The translations under genes were made by a program, and so were the position numbers. Below the pieces are notes generated by a model that was not told the DNA's origin, ran no database searches, and worked only from the letters and a program-made list of their open reading frames with translations. Below are positions 42,885 through 54,322 of a stretch of DNA of 64,000 nt, piece by piece. This stretch comes from Polytrichum commune (lineage: Eukaryota; Streptophyta; Polytrichopsida; Polytrichales; Polytrichaceae): positions 7,440,001 through 7,504,000 of the forward strand of contig OX485803.1 in the NCBI GenBank assembly GCA_950295325.1. The letters run 5' to 3'. Positions within the stretch are counted from its first letter, which is position 1. Every line of letters starts with the position of its first letter.

Positions 42885-45800
42885 ATGGCCATGGTGTGCC
42901 GTGCGAGTTTAGTGTTTGCCAAGAGCAGAGGAAGTTCGGGTAGTGCGATCAGGGCTGCGGCAGTGCCGCCGGAGAAAGTTGCAACAAATGACACTACATC
43001 TCAAGTTTCCCTTCGGTTGTCTTCTTCGACCAGCAGCAGTGTTCAAAGCCAGCTCGTACTCATGCGCCATGGTAAGCATTCATACAACAATCAACAGTCA
43101 TATAACGATCATGTCTACCGTTGTTTCAAAAATTTCAGCTCTAAGAACAGGATACTGTATTATGAAATTTCTTGATGTTGGGAGAGGAGGATTAAATCAT
43201 CACCTTCCTGCTGCATATCTGATATATATGTGAACTGGACGATTCTGTTCATTTTCATCTACCACACCTAGTTTGGCATCTGCTCACACGAATCTGCATT
43301 TACACCCACTTAAACACATGGGTTAGTATTAGAAAATGGGAGAGTGGGTGCAATTGTTTTTCGATGAATAACACCGAGGTTATGAGACAGTTATAGACAG
43401 ATCATGTCTACGAAGTTGTTGTAAATTCTCAGCTCAACCTCCAGATTTCCTGCTGCATATCTGAAATTATGTAAATTGGACGATTCTCTTCGTTTTCATC
43501 TACCACAACCTAGTGTGGCATCTGCATTTATACCCACTGTACAAATGTTTAGCATCATGAAATGGGCGAATGGGTGCAAATTTGTTTGCAGGAATTGCAC
43601 CAAGGTTATCAGATAGTTGTACAGATCATTTCTACCTATTTGTTTCAAATTTGCAGTTCAAGAAGAGACTAGTGTATTATGGAACGCATTTTGAGGTTCT
43701 CATTCTTCTAGAGTTATTAAATCAGGACAGCAGGATGAAGTCACCTTCCTGCTGCATATGTGAAAACTATGTGAAATGAGTTAGTATTATGAAATGGGAG
43801 AATGTGTGCAAATCTATCATGGGGAATAGCACCGAGGTATTTGGGCTTCTATTGATGTTGTTGTTGATGTTATTTCTCAATTTGGGTACAGGTGAAAGCA
43901 TGTGGAATGACTTAAAGCTCTTCACAGGGTAAGGATCACTCCCTTTCTCCTACTTAAAAGTGCTTTTAGTGTGCCAACGCTCGCCCTAACCCATGATCTG
44001 AGCAAAGCAGAGCTTTCATCTCTTATGGAAGCAATTGAAGGTCTCTTTATGTTGCATAATGTTGGTGGATATTTTTGGAGATTGTGCTTCATCATCCTCT
44101 TCAATTCATAGGTTGAGGTCCACGCTTAACCTGGTCTCTGGCCTGCAGGGATGTGGATATTCCACTTACAGAGAAAGGAGTGATGGAAGCATTGGCAGGT
44201 GGGCGAGCAGTTTGTGAAATTGACTTCGACATTATTTTCACCAGCCGTCTTGTTCGGGCCAAACAAACTGCTCTTATTGCTATGACCCAGGTTTGTATCC
44301 ACAACCTTTTGTATATGCCGAAAGCATTTGTCATTGTATGTGATGCGTTCGTAGGTTATGACCAGTGCTGTCTGGTATATAGTGGACACATGGTATCAAA
44401 GAACCTACCTATGGGTATCAAAATTATAATACCAATCAAATACTGATCTTTGGTGGGTATGTAAAGGTGAGAAAATCTTTTAATACCCAAGTCTTTAGTT
44501 GGGTCAATACCATCCTAAACATATTGATACTAAGGTGATTTCACCTAGGTATGAAGGTTCTTGCATGGTATATAGACCCGAATAGTATTGAAAACTAAAA
44601 TACATTCAAATAACCATACCCTATTGGTATCAAAAAATGTAAAGTCTTCATCATAGATACCTAAATGGTATAAAGAAAAAGATGATACTAGACCCAACAG
44701 TGGTTATCACAACTATTAAGCATGATTGTCGGGGCATTGGTGACTCGGGCTATCTTCACCCTCAACCTACCGCATTGAAGTTTCCTACATTGAAGGCTTC
44801 CATTATGACCTTGTGTGAAGGCGATCTTGGTCCTCAAAGGATTCACCAACAAGATGTATGGGTGTGTATATGAGCAGAGCAAGTTCAAGCGAGTGCCTGT
44901 TTTGGTAAGGGGTGGATTCTATGGAAAAGGCAAGACAGGTGATGCAAATCGCATACGTCTGCGTGATGCGGCTGCGAAAGCCCTTGACACAGCCTCTTGC
45001 AGAATGGTCCCTGTATATGCTGACCCTGCTCTAAATGAACGCTGTTATGGTAATCTTCAGGTGAGCTCCTGCTCACAAGGTGCTCAAGTTTTTGTTGCCC
45101 ATATATCATCTTGAGCATCTTTTTACTACCTAGAAATTCATGATATTCAAGTTCCGTGCTGATTCAAATTAGATTGTACTTAGGCCCCCTGTGCACTAAA
45201 GAGGCTGAGAGCTTGAGAGCTTGAAGAAAGGATCCTTCTCTTTGGCAAGGGAGTTCCTAACACATGTTTGTTCACTCAAAGCCACTTTTACACTTGAGCT
45301 TTCAAGCTTGAGAGAGTCAACTTTTTACCAGGCTTAGAACGCTTAGATGGCATAAGCCTTGATGGATCTCAGTGGAATGACTACGACAAGCTCTTGGTCA
45401 AAATCCTAACCCACCTCCATGAGGTAGCTAAGGGATGTTGAGAGTTTGAGCTCTCATTTTGTAGGCCCTAAGCCAATGGGCTTCCAAGCATTCATTGACC
45501 TGTCACGATTGCTTCTTTGTTTAGTAACATCCCCCCTTGATATCTCACTTTGAGTATGGCCAGTTTCCACTTGCTCAAACTATTAAGAGCTTGAAGATTG
45601 GTCAAGCTCTCAATAGTTTAAGCTTTGGCTGAAAGCTTGTCAACTTCAAATTTCAAACTCTTGGCTATTGCAAGCATAGCTTGGCATCAGATAACTTTGT
45701 TTAGATTAGAAACAGTTGTTTAAGTTCACCTTATACAAGTGAAGGTAATTCTGGGTGCTTCAATAGATGAACTGTGGCCAATGGAGGGGGATTGTGAAGG

Positions 45801-46742
45801 CACTGTATTCTACATTCCTATGTAGTGAATATATCCCTTCTTTGTTGGCTTCCAATGTGTTTGATTGTAAAACAGGATCCAGGTGAATTACAAAGTGTGT
45901 CCACCCTTTGATGGTCATTCCATGCGTCTCTTATTGAGTATCTGAATGGTTCACATTGAATAGCCTATAGTGTTTGCAATATCTTTCAGTAATCAAGAGC
46001 TGGTACATTTTGAACAGGGTTTAAACAAAGCGGCAGCAGCTGCGGAGTTTGGTGAGGAAATGGTGACCAAATGGCGTCGAAGTACTGACACACGGCCTCC
46101 TCAAGGGGAGAGTTTACAAGTAAGTGACAAGTTGTCAAAGAATAGTTGAGATTACATACATATCACCACATTCCTACACATTCCAACTATGGTATATAAA
46201 GTATAATACCTTTGATTGGTTATTTTATGGAGTTTCTAATCATCCATTTCTCCTGGCAGGATACATTCACACGCTCAGTTGGCTTCTTCCAGTCAACAAT
46301 AGAACCACGGTTGAAGGAAGGCCGCAATGTTTTCCTTGTTGCGCATGGAAATGTACTACGGTGTCTCATCTCCCATCTTGCAGGATTATCAGACCTTGAA
46401 ATGCTCCGTCTACAGGTAACATATGAAATGCATCTTATTATTTTTAGAAATAATTCCTAGTTACATTTGGCGCTGAGACCCAATACTTACTACAAAATGC
46501 TTGCCTTTGTGGAGCATGCTTCCCGATCTCTGGCATGAACTATTTCTTATATCAATCACTGATTTGTTCATCATTCTGTGCAGATATTGACTGCCTTGCC
46601 ATATGCATACACCTACAATGGCAACGAATTTGCAGAGTGTTGTATTCTTCCCCCACTAGATCGAGCAAACCACCCCATTGACAATATGCCACTTGGAATC
46701 TCATCTGTTTTGAAAAGAGGAGAGCTGGACTCCTTGATATGA
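42885..46742 (+). CDS. Phosphoglycerate mutase, histidine-phosphatase (GpmA-like) type
   Basis: Predicted to interconvert 3- and 2-phosphoglycerate, or to act as a related histidine phosphatase. Exons: 42885-43071, 43892-43928, 44149-44290, 44878-45060, 46018-46119, 46260-46415, 46584-46742; total 966 nt, 321 aa. Motifs: LMRHGESMWN with phospho-acceptor His62 (the motif is split by intron 1), LFTGDVDIPLTEKG, SRLVRAKQTA, NERCYGNLQGLNKA, WRRS, and VAHGNVLRCLI (second catalytic His). The order and spacing fit GpmA; the usual His of ERHYG is Cys here. The Ser/Ala/Arg-rich first ~55 residues suggest organelle targeting. Exon 4 carries an insert KGKTGDANRIRLRDAAAKA compared with bacterial GpmA. The ATG with GCC-ATGG context was chosen over one 14 codons upstream. 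Angiosperm cytosol mainly uses the unrelated iPGM, so this may serve the plastid. Confidence 0.9.
43100..43850. repeat. Imperfect tandem repeat x3 in PGM intron 1
   Basis: Three units of about 240-300 bp, each with CCTGCTGCATAT (43206, 43449, 43748), a TGGACGATTCT...CATCTACCACA segment (first two), a GAAATGGG(A/C)GA segment, and CACCGAGGT or CACCAAGGT. Confidence 0.75.
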
Positions 46743-49130
46743 TTGACTGACCCTTTCCTATTACCTTCCACTTCCACTTTTTAAAGGGTTACTTTGTTGC
46801 AGAGATGAAGACTGACAAGGATATTTCTTCACATTGAAGGGGTTTAGAGGTTGTGAATATTAGTTGTCTGTAGGTTCATGTAATATTTCCATAGACATGT
46901 TGTAGACTAGATATAAGTGACCCAGCCAAGAATAGTGCAGGGCCTCATACTCACTACTGTCAAATAATCTTTTTCATCTGCCAAGCTAATCAATCTTGTG
47001 AGAGCGATATGTTTCTTGCTTTTGGAGATCCAACAAAGTTGACCTCCCGGAACATGATATTGTGAGCAGAAGATTGGACTTTGTCAATGAGCGGAGTGAT
47101 GAATGGTGAATATGTGTTTGACAATACCCCCAGATATCATTTGATTACAACTGTTAGCATGTGGTAGGTGTTCATGCAATTGTGATTGATGTCATGTCAA
47201 CAGAATGTGTATACATGGATTGGGTTACACATGATTTTCTTATAGATGTCTCCAAATTCACGACTTGTTATATGGAAACAGCTATTATCAGAAGTGTGCA
47301 AATTACAAAGAATCAACCTGAGCTCTGTGTATGAAGGGTTAGCAAATTAGGGGTAGAGGAAATGGTGGGAAATCAAGCAGTTGTGAGGAATATGATGCCC
47401 TGTGAACAAGAACAGTTGTAATTGATCCACATCTGCTGTAAATGTTACGGAGTTGAATACTGCCAAGCATTAATTGCAGGTCTCTCACATGTTGCACTTT
47501 CACAAACTTTGATATGGTCTCTTGTTGCTGCACCTCTCTGGCAACCATGTTCCAAGACTCATGTCTGGAAAATTCTCCTCAGAAGTTGCAAGATGATAGC
47601 CGAGCTTACTGGAATGCTCAAGTTGCTTGTGAAATTCAATCTTGCAAGACTCCTGGAGTGTTCTGAACACTACCTATCTATCAAGTATTTGAGTGGAATG
47701 GGAGTATTAGGTATATTAGCCCACGCACACTTAGGGCGACGTTCCATGTACGGGTCCCGGTCCATTCTTGAAAAATAAATGGGTGGGTGGGTGAGATAAG
47801 GGTGCTGCCATGTGCCCATTCCCCTCACCCAAGGATTGGTACCCCACATGGATGGGTGTCCCGCATTGTACGTTGTGTAAGAACGGGCGCCAGAGGACTA
47901 GCGGTCCTAACGGTCAAGAGAAGGACATGTGCTGGTTAGAGAGCTCCGGTGACCAGAATGGCCGGTCACCTTGGGTACTAAAGGCCATATTGTTCTTCAA
48001 GTCCTTTCTTTTGGGGTACTCCTAAGGCTCATTGCTCTTGCATCATGCACTCTTTGTACACTCAAAGCCTAGTTGTGAGAAGAAATGAAAAGGAAAGAAG
48101 AGGTAGAAAATGATTGTATGTTATATCGTTGGAGTTCTCATCGTGAACTAAAGTGAACTCATGGGAATGTGTATCTCATGATGTTTTCAAGAATTTGGAT
48201 CACCATAACAACAAATACATATATAAAATGCAACGTGATAGTAAGTGTTGGGTTTAATAAACTCAAAATAAAATTGAAGACTATTCAAATGTATAAAAAA
48301 TGTGTTATCACAATTTGAACTGAAAGTAAAATATGAAAATATTTATGTATTTCCATAGATGACATCCGTACCAACCTATATATGGACACCAAGAACACAT
48401 AATTTAAAATTCATTCAATAAATGTACGGGAATTCTTGTACAAGTCAAATATCAAAAGTTAAATGATGATGACCTTCATAACCGGTCACCTTCACAAAGT
48501 GTGTCATCATATTATTCACCAAATTTGATAAGAAAGTAGGACATCGAAATAAACCAACACCCCACATAGAAGTACCCCTCCATCAAATGAGTGACATCAC
48601 CCATATTTTGGATGATGTCCCCCATTTCTCACCCACTTAAAAAATGGACCGGCACCATCACATGAAACTTGGCCCTTACTGGTGCGGGCCACCAGTGAAT
48701 GGTTCCTAGTAACACTGGTCACATCCAGAGGCTACTACTGACCAAACTAGAACTAAAAAGTGACCATGCTGGTAGGAGCCGTTCACTGATCGCCCACACC
48801 AGTAAGTGTGACCATGCTATAAATTTATCCACTAATAGGCAAGGATGATGAAATCATGGCACATTGTTCTTAAAGAGTACAATGATATGCAATCGTGCAA
48901 GCAATCAAACTAGGTGAAACGAAGTCGGTCGATTGAACACATTTAAGTCCTTGAACACATTCATGCAGGTGTCTCAGAAATGCAACCTTGGATGCAATTC
49001 TTCAAATTGGGGTAATAATTTTATGCTATATCTTAAAATCTTAAACTTTGAACCGTACCCATCTTGAAAATGTAGCATCTCTCTGATCATAAATCCTGCC
49101 GGCCTCAGATTGGCAACTGGAGGACATTAA

Positions 49131-50363
49131 GTTCCCCCACGAACTTTTTTGGGGAGGAAGATTCAGGCAGGGACAGCCGCCCATCTAGAAAATCAGGATT
49201 TTTTGGACCCGACCAAAAATTGTTGCCTGCCTGCCCGACTTCGGGAAAACCATTGTCCTTGCATTCTTGAAGGCCACTTATCCACAAATCCCATATTGAG
49301 CGCACTGCATCTTCAAGGTATATGTTCACTTCCATTGAGTAAGTATGCAATTGATTGGGATTTCATTTTCAAACTGAAACCGCCAATAAAGCATGTAATT
49401 AACTTGGAGGTCAAAAATATTACAAAATCCTCATTAGCACCGAGGTTATAATTTTTGTGACTTACCATTGAAAGGGTCTTTGTCGTTCTAAAATGGAACT
49501 AAACTTAGTGATGTTTTTTTATATGTTAAATATTATAGTCTAGTTAAAACCTTGTACTTTCACAAAGTATTCATATGCATTTAAACTAATTAAGTGTGAT
49601 TGAATGCAACTAAGTCTACTTAATTCTGATTAATCTCAATTAAGCCCAATTAAATCAGAAAATATGCTTACCAAATTATTTAAGCTTAATTACATATAAA
49701 TTATAATTACTGGAGTTAATTCCAGTAAATCATGATTAATTCCAGCAAGCACATTTTATAATTAATTAGACTTAATTAATTTGGTAAGAATGCTTTCTAA
49801 ACTAAATTGGGCTTAATTAGGATTAATTAGACTTAGTTAAATCCAATTACACTTAATTTGTTTAAATGCGTATGAAAACTTTGTGATAGTAGAAGGTATT
49901 AACTAAAATATCATAAAATATTAAGTATAATAATATTAAAACTATTAAAAATAAATCACTAATTTTAGTTCCGTTTTAAAATGACAAAGACCCTTTCAAT
50001 GGTAAGTCACAAAAATCATAACCTCAGTGCTAATGAAGATTTTGTAACATTTTTGACCTCCAAGTTGATTACATGCTTTATTGGCGGTTTCAATTTGAAA
50101 ACGAAATCCCAGTCAATTGCTTACTTACTTAATGGAATTGAACATATATATTGGATTTGGAACCTTGACGATGAAGTGCACACAATATGGGATTTGTGGA
50201 TAAGTGGCCTTCAAGAATGCAAGGGCAATGGTTTTTTTGAAGTCGGGCGGGCGGGAAGCAATTTTCTATCAGGTCCAAAACATCTTAATTTTTTGGACAG
50301 GCGGCTGCCCCTACCCGAATATTCCTCCCCAAAAAAGTTCGTGGGGGGGGGGGGGGGGGGAAC
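49131..50363. mobile_element. TTAA-flanked fold-back element
   Basis: The two halves are near-perfect reverse complements around about 49745. The outer end GTTCCCCCACGAACTTTTTTGGGG is matched by CCCCAAAAAAGTTCGTGGGGG on the right. The arms continue through GGCCACTTATCCACAAATCCCATATTGAG, TTGGCGGTTTC/GAAACCGCCAA and AAGTGTGATTGAATG-type AT-rich DNA. TTAA lies immediately outside both ends (49127-49130 and 50364-50367). Each arm carries a shared ORF (MTKTLSMVSHKN... on the right) without known domains. Confidence 0.75.
50343..50360 (+). repeat. 18-nt poly-G run
   Basis: Uninterrupted G run near the right end of the fold-back element; the matching place in the left arm has only five C. May form a G-quadruplex or reflect slippage. 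Confidence 0.85.
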
Positions 50364-50597
50364 TTAACGGCGGACACTAAAGGGACCCCAATGAGCTCTC
50401 TCTGGCATGACAAATGCCGGTGGGGCCCACCATTGCCACTGCCCCCTAAAACTTTTCGCGCCCTTGCCCACACAGTTCGGGCAAGGTTGCATGACATCTC
50501 TTCACAAACGCTTCTCTTCCCCGATGTCCCCCACTCCAACATAATAACAATTGCCTTTTAGTATAATTCCTTCAATACCATCATAAGTCTTGTCATG

Positions 50598-50690
50598 CAT
50601 TGCGATTGTCCTTCATCACTCTTGTCCTTCACTACGACTGTCCTTCAAGACTTGGTTTTGTCCTTCATGCCTATTGTCCTTCACCAGGAT
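50598..50690 (+). repeat. TTGTCCTTCA tandem array
   Basis: Five copies of a 16-20 bp unit built on TGTCCTTCA. The seed matches CATTGTCCTTGCATTC inside the fold-back arm, so this looks like a local expansion at the edge of the third arm. Confidence 0.8.
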
Positions 50691-51118
50691 TGAAGGCCAC
50701 TTGTCCATATAACCTATATTGAGTGCACTTCATCTTCAAGGTCCAAAATCCAATATATATGTTCACTTTCATTGAGTAAATGAGCAATTGATTGGAATTT
50801 CTTTTTCAAAGTGAAACTGTCAATAAAGCATGTAATTAACTTGGAAGTCAAAAACATTGCAAAAGCCTCATTAGCACTGAGGTTAAAATTATTGTAACTT
50901 ACCATTGAAAGGGGCTTTGTCATTCTAAAATTAATGTTTTATATTTAGTGTGTTTATTTTATAATAGTTTACTTAATACCTTCTACTTTCATAAAAGTAT
51001 TCATACACATTCCAACTAATTATGTGTGATTAACTGTAATTAAGTCTAATTAAACCCAATTAAATTAGAAAGTATGCTAAACCCTAAACCCTAAACCCTA
51101 AACCAAATTACGCTGGAC
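50678..51118. mobile_element. Third, solitary copy of the fold-back arm
   Basis: Same sequence and orientation as the left arm (GAAGGCCACTTGTCCATATAACC..., TTCATCTTCAAGG, CAATAAAGCATGTAATTAACTTGG, CATTGAAAGGGGCTTTGTC), ending at AAGTATGCT, after which telomeric repeats interrupt it. Confidence 0.75.
51078..51104. repeat. Interstitial telomeric repeat (TAAACCC x3.9)
   Basis: 27 bp of perfect plant-type telomeric repeat, placed between TATGC and CCAAATTA, which are nearly adjacent (TATGCTTACCAAATTA) in the intact arm at about 49665. Confidence 0.9.
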
Positions 51119-51689
51119 AGAGCTCGTTGGGTCCCTAGCGTCCGCCGAACTGGACGTCCTCCCAAATAAACTGTTGAAGCTTTCATAGGAGAACTTAAAG
51201 TTAAACCTGAGGATGTATTCTATCTTTGGATCCAAGTTCACACGAAGTCGATGGAGGCCACTACCAATCCCCAGGATTTCAGAATGACGCGCCGAATAAT
51301 ACACGGTGGGGTCGGCTCCACCTTCTACGAATTGGACTTTACTATCTTATTAAATTGAAGATTGTCAATTACCTCTAAGCTCACGCAGGTGCATCTAGCA
51401 ATGGGTAACTTGCGTGGAGCTGAGAAGTCGGAAAGGAGGTCCCTCGTGAAGATTGCAATTTCATACAACACCGACGGCCTTCTCCAATCTAGGAGGAAAG
51501 TTGAAGAGAAATCAAACGTCAGCAGATTCTTGCTTTCTGGTACTGAAAACTGTAATCGCCTGGTTTGTTCTGTATTTGCTACATAGTTTGCTATACTTTA
51601 CAGATCAGGAGAAATGGTGTCCTCGAGAGCAGAGCAGAGCAACCCATTCACCTTTGCTTTTGATTGTAGGGTGTCCCTGTTTGGTAGTT

Positions 51690-52140
51690 CGGAGGTTTCC
51701 TGAAGAACTGCCTTGAGAATGATTGGAGAGTAAATTCCGCAGTTCTGTACACCCATGTTGTTTTTGTTTTCCCAATCTGTGTAGGTTTGTCGTTGCACTT
51801 TGTCCCATTCCGTCCTTGGATGCTTCACTTGCCCTACCTCTCTGTCTTAAAGCATATGAACTTCTACGGTCACCTGAACACTTGATGATGTACATACGCA
51901 ATTGAGCCACAAAAAAGAAGTGTCGCGATGGTTTCTGAAAAACTGCCTTGAGAGTAATTGGATATTTAACCCCGCAGTTTGTGTAGATCCATGTTCTTGT
52001 TTTTCCGAATCTGTGTAGGATCGTGGTTACACTTTGTCCCATTCTGTCCTTGCATGTTTCACCATGATGACCAAAGCATCTACCTCTACCTAAAGAACTT
52101 CTACGGATCACCTGAACACTTAACGATGTGCATAAACGAT
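51690..52140. repeat. Tandem duplication, unit about 235 bp
   Basis: Units 51690-51903 and 51925-52140 share AACTGCCTTGAGA, ATCTGTGTAGG, CACTTTGTCCCATTC, GTCCTTG, CTTCTACGG, CACCTGAACACTT and GATGT(A/G)CATA at a constant spacing of 235-236 bp. Lies just upstream of the P450. Confidence 0.85.
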
Positions 52141-52309
52141 CGAGCGATACAAAAACTTGTTGTAATGTAACCGAGCACTCTTCGGTGTACTCTTCTCCTC
52201 TATGTTCATTCTTCTACAGTCAGAGGGATTATAGTCTTTCCAATGCTGGTTAAATTCACCTTCTCACCTAATTGACAAACTCTGGTCGGATGCACACAGA
52301 TGCCTCAAA

Positions 52310-53941
52310 ATGGAAATTCAGGAATCTTCTGTTACACCATGGACATCGACCACTACAATTGCAACGCTCGTCATTGTGACATTCTCATTGATCATTTACA
52401 CATGGTGGCGACATCCGCTGTATGGACAAAACAGAGGGCCGAAGATTTTTCCAATTGTTGGTTGCCTGCCTCAAGCTCTTATGAACTGTGACCGAGCGTA
52501 CGACTGGTCAACGGATGAGATGAAGAAAACTCCAACAATGACCATGCGGCTTGTCTTCCCAGGAATCGAATTCGTCGAGACTGCCAACCCTGCCAATGTG
52601 GAGTACGTCTTGAAAACAAAGTTTGAGGATTACACAAAGGGAGAATGGTTCCGCACTAATTTGTTCGATGTGTTCGGCAACGGGATGTTGAATGTTGATG
52701 GCAGTGCATGGAAATTGCAACGCAAAGTGGCCATGCAAGAGTTCAACACACGTACACTTCGAGTTTTCTTAGTGCAAGTCGTCCAAAGCGAGCTGAAGAG
52801 CCGAATGGTTCCGATCCTCGAATCCTTTTGTGACAAGCATGAGGATCATATTGACATGCAAGACCTTTTGTTGCGATTTACATTCGATACAATTTGCCAG
52901 CTTGCCTTCGGAATGGACTTCGGGGGGCTGGAGATGTCTTTACCCTCCATTCCCTTCGCAAAAGCTTTCGACGATGCAGTCATCAATAGCACTCTTCGTT
53001 TCTGGAGTACCTTCCCTCCATGGAAGGTCAAGAAATACTTCAACATCGGCAGTGAGAAGATCCTCAAAGACTCCTTATCCGTGATAAATGAATTTGCATC
53101 AACCGTCATTCAAACACGTAGGAAGGAGATCTCAAATGGTGAAGGCGATCATCAACGCTTAGACCTCCTTTCGAGGTTCATGCATGTTGCAGATGAAGCC
53201 GTCATGGGGTTCAAACAAGACCCGACGTTGAAACTTGACATTCGAAACAAGTCAGGTGACCAAGCTTCCGATCTATTTCTTCGAGACATCGTCATATCCT
53301 TCGTCCTGGCCGGAAGAGACACATCCGCATCGGGGTTAACATGGTTTTTCTGGCTACTTTCACAAAACCCCAGAGTTGAGAGTGTCATTCTTAGAGAGAT
53401 CCAAGCCACCATAGCTTCAAGGAAAGCATCAGAAACTAAAACATCAGATGATGGTGGCGGCGATGATGAATTCCTCTTCTCGTTTGAAGAGCTCAAGGGA
53501 ATGCATTATCTTAGTGCAGCTTTGACAGAGTCGATGAGAATCTACCCTCCGGTTCCAGATGACTCTAAGGAATCGGAAGTGGATGATGTGCTCCCAGATG
53601 GAACTAAGGTTTGCAAAGGGACAAGGATTTCATTCCAGATATATGCCATGGGTAGAAACCATCACATCTGGGGAGACGATTTCCTGGAGTTTCGTCCCGA
53701 GAGGTTTATTGAAGATGGTGTTTTCGTTCCTCCCAGTCCGTTCAAGTATCCGGTGTTTTTCGCTGGTCCAAGAATCTGCATCGGCAAGGACATGGCCATG
53801 ATTCAGATGAAGCTCATCGCTGCCGCTTTGATCTATATGTATACTTTCGAGGTGCGACAAGGCCATCGCGTCCAGTATGACTGGAATTTGACCATGAAGA
53901 TCCAGGAGGGTTTGCCAGTGCGAGTGCGGCGACGGCGGTGA
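52310..53941 (+). CDS. Cytochrome P450, CYP86 clan (CYP94/CYP86-like)
   Basis: Intronless, 543 aa. Predicted ER-anchored monooxygenase; CYP86/CYP94 enzymes omega-hydroxylate fatty acids or related chains for cutin, suberin or jasmonate turnover. Visible: N-terminal hydrophobic anchor (about residues 12-32), PIVGCLPQ hinge, I-helix AGRDTSA at 334-340, ExxR at 407-410 (ESMR), LPDGTKVCKGT, FRPERF, and heme-binding FAGPRICIGKDMA with Cys490. The CYP94-like phrases DSKESEVDDVLPDGT, YAMGR and KYPVFFAGPRICIGK argue for the 94/86 branch over CYP96 or CYP704. The ATG is the first in frame with the membrane anchor. CYP94 and CYP86 genes often have few or no introns. Exact subfamily and substrate cannot be told from sequence alone. 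Confidence 0.93.
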   Translation: MEIQESSVTPWTSTTTIATLVIVTFSLIIYTWWRHPLYGQNRGPKIFPIVGCLPQALMNCDRAYDWSTDEMKKTPTMTMRLVFPGIEFVETANPANVEYVLKTKFEDYTKGEWFRTNLFDVFGNGMLNVDGSAWKLQRKVAMQEFNTRTLRVFLVQVVQSELKSRMVPILESFCDKHEDHIDMQDLLLRFTFDTICQLAFGMDFGGLEMSLPSIPFAKAFDDAVINSTLRFWSTFPPWKVKKYFNIGSEKILKDSLSVINEFASTVIQTRRKEISNGEGDHQRLDLLSRFMHVADEAVMGFKQDPTLKLDIRNKSGDQASDLFLRDIVISFVLAGRDTSASGLTWFFWLLSQNPRVESVILREIQATIASRKASETKTSDDGGGDDEFLFSFEELKGMHYLSAALTESMRIYPPVPDDSKESEVDDVLPDGTKVCKGTRISFQIYAMGRNHHIWGDDFLEFRPERFIEDGVFVPPSPFKYPVFFAGPRICIGKDMAMIQMKLIAAALIYMYTFEVRQGHRVQYDWNLTMKIQEGLPVRVRRRR

Positions 53942-54217
53942 AGAAATAAAATGAGGGTTTCCTGTTCACACATAAAAACTATACTCAATTGACGTTTTGT
54001 GTTGCAAGTGTGTTAACAATTTAATATTTGGCATCTCAAAGTATTTATCCCAAATGCTCAATGCTTCATAGACATTCAATCAATGTCACAGTGCATTGCT
54101 TCCGAGTCCAGTATTGAAAGCATGTATCTTATGTCCAACACAAACTTCTAATGGTAGGAATCTTCCATTACATATTCAACTAGGAATGCATGAAAATTAA
54201 CCATGCATATAGCTCAC

Positions 54218-54322
54218 AAAAAAGACTCGCTGACCAACTGCACCATGGCTAGGTACAATTCGACAACCAACAACTGCTGGACGTGGGCTTGGCAACAATC
54301 GCTCCCATGCTCCATTTGCCAC
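54218..54322 (-). pseudogene. Orphan exon-like fragment
   Basis: Exactly 35 open codons between an acceptor (TTGCAG) and a donor (GTGAGC). It starts VANGAWERLLPSPRPAVVGC and continues RIVPSHGAVGQRVFF. It reads like a real protein, loosely kelch-like, and a nearby stretch (CGGDTWEWMS at about 54450) might be an upstream piece with a stop. No neighbouring exons complete a gene. Confidence 0.3.

Larger units (their letters stand above)
46743..52309. other. Gene-free block between PGM and the P450
   Basis: Contains PGM 3' flank (to about 47100), unremarkable AT-rich DNA, a 1.23-kb fold-back element (49131-50363), a TTGTCCTTCA tandem array, a third fold-back arm with telomeric repeats, and a tandem duplication (51690-52140). 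Open frames at 47339-47778 look like remnants and match nothing I recognise. Confidence 0.6.

Noticed and set aside
47339..47778. Overlapping frames resembling a decayed gene downstream of PGM
   Set aside because: No family pattern could be read in any frame; splice signals do not connect the pieces.
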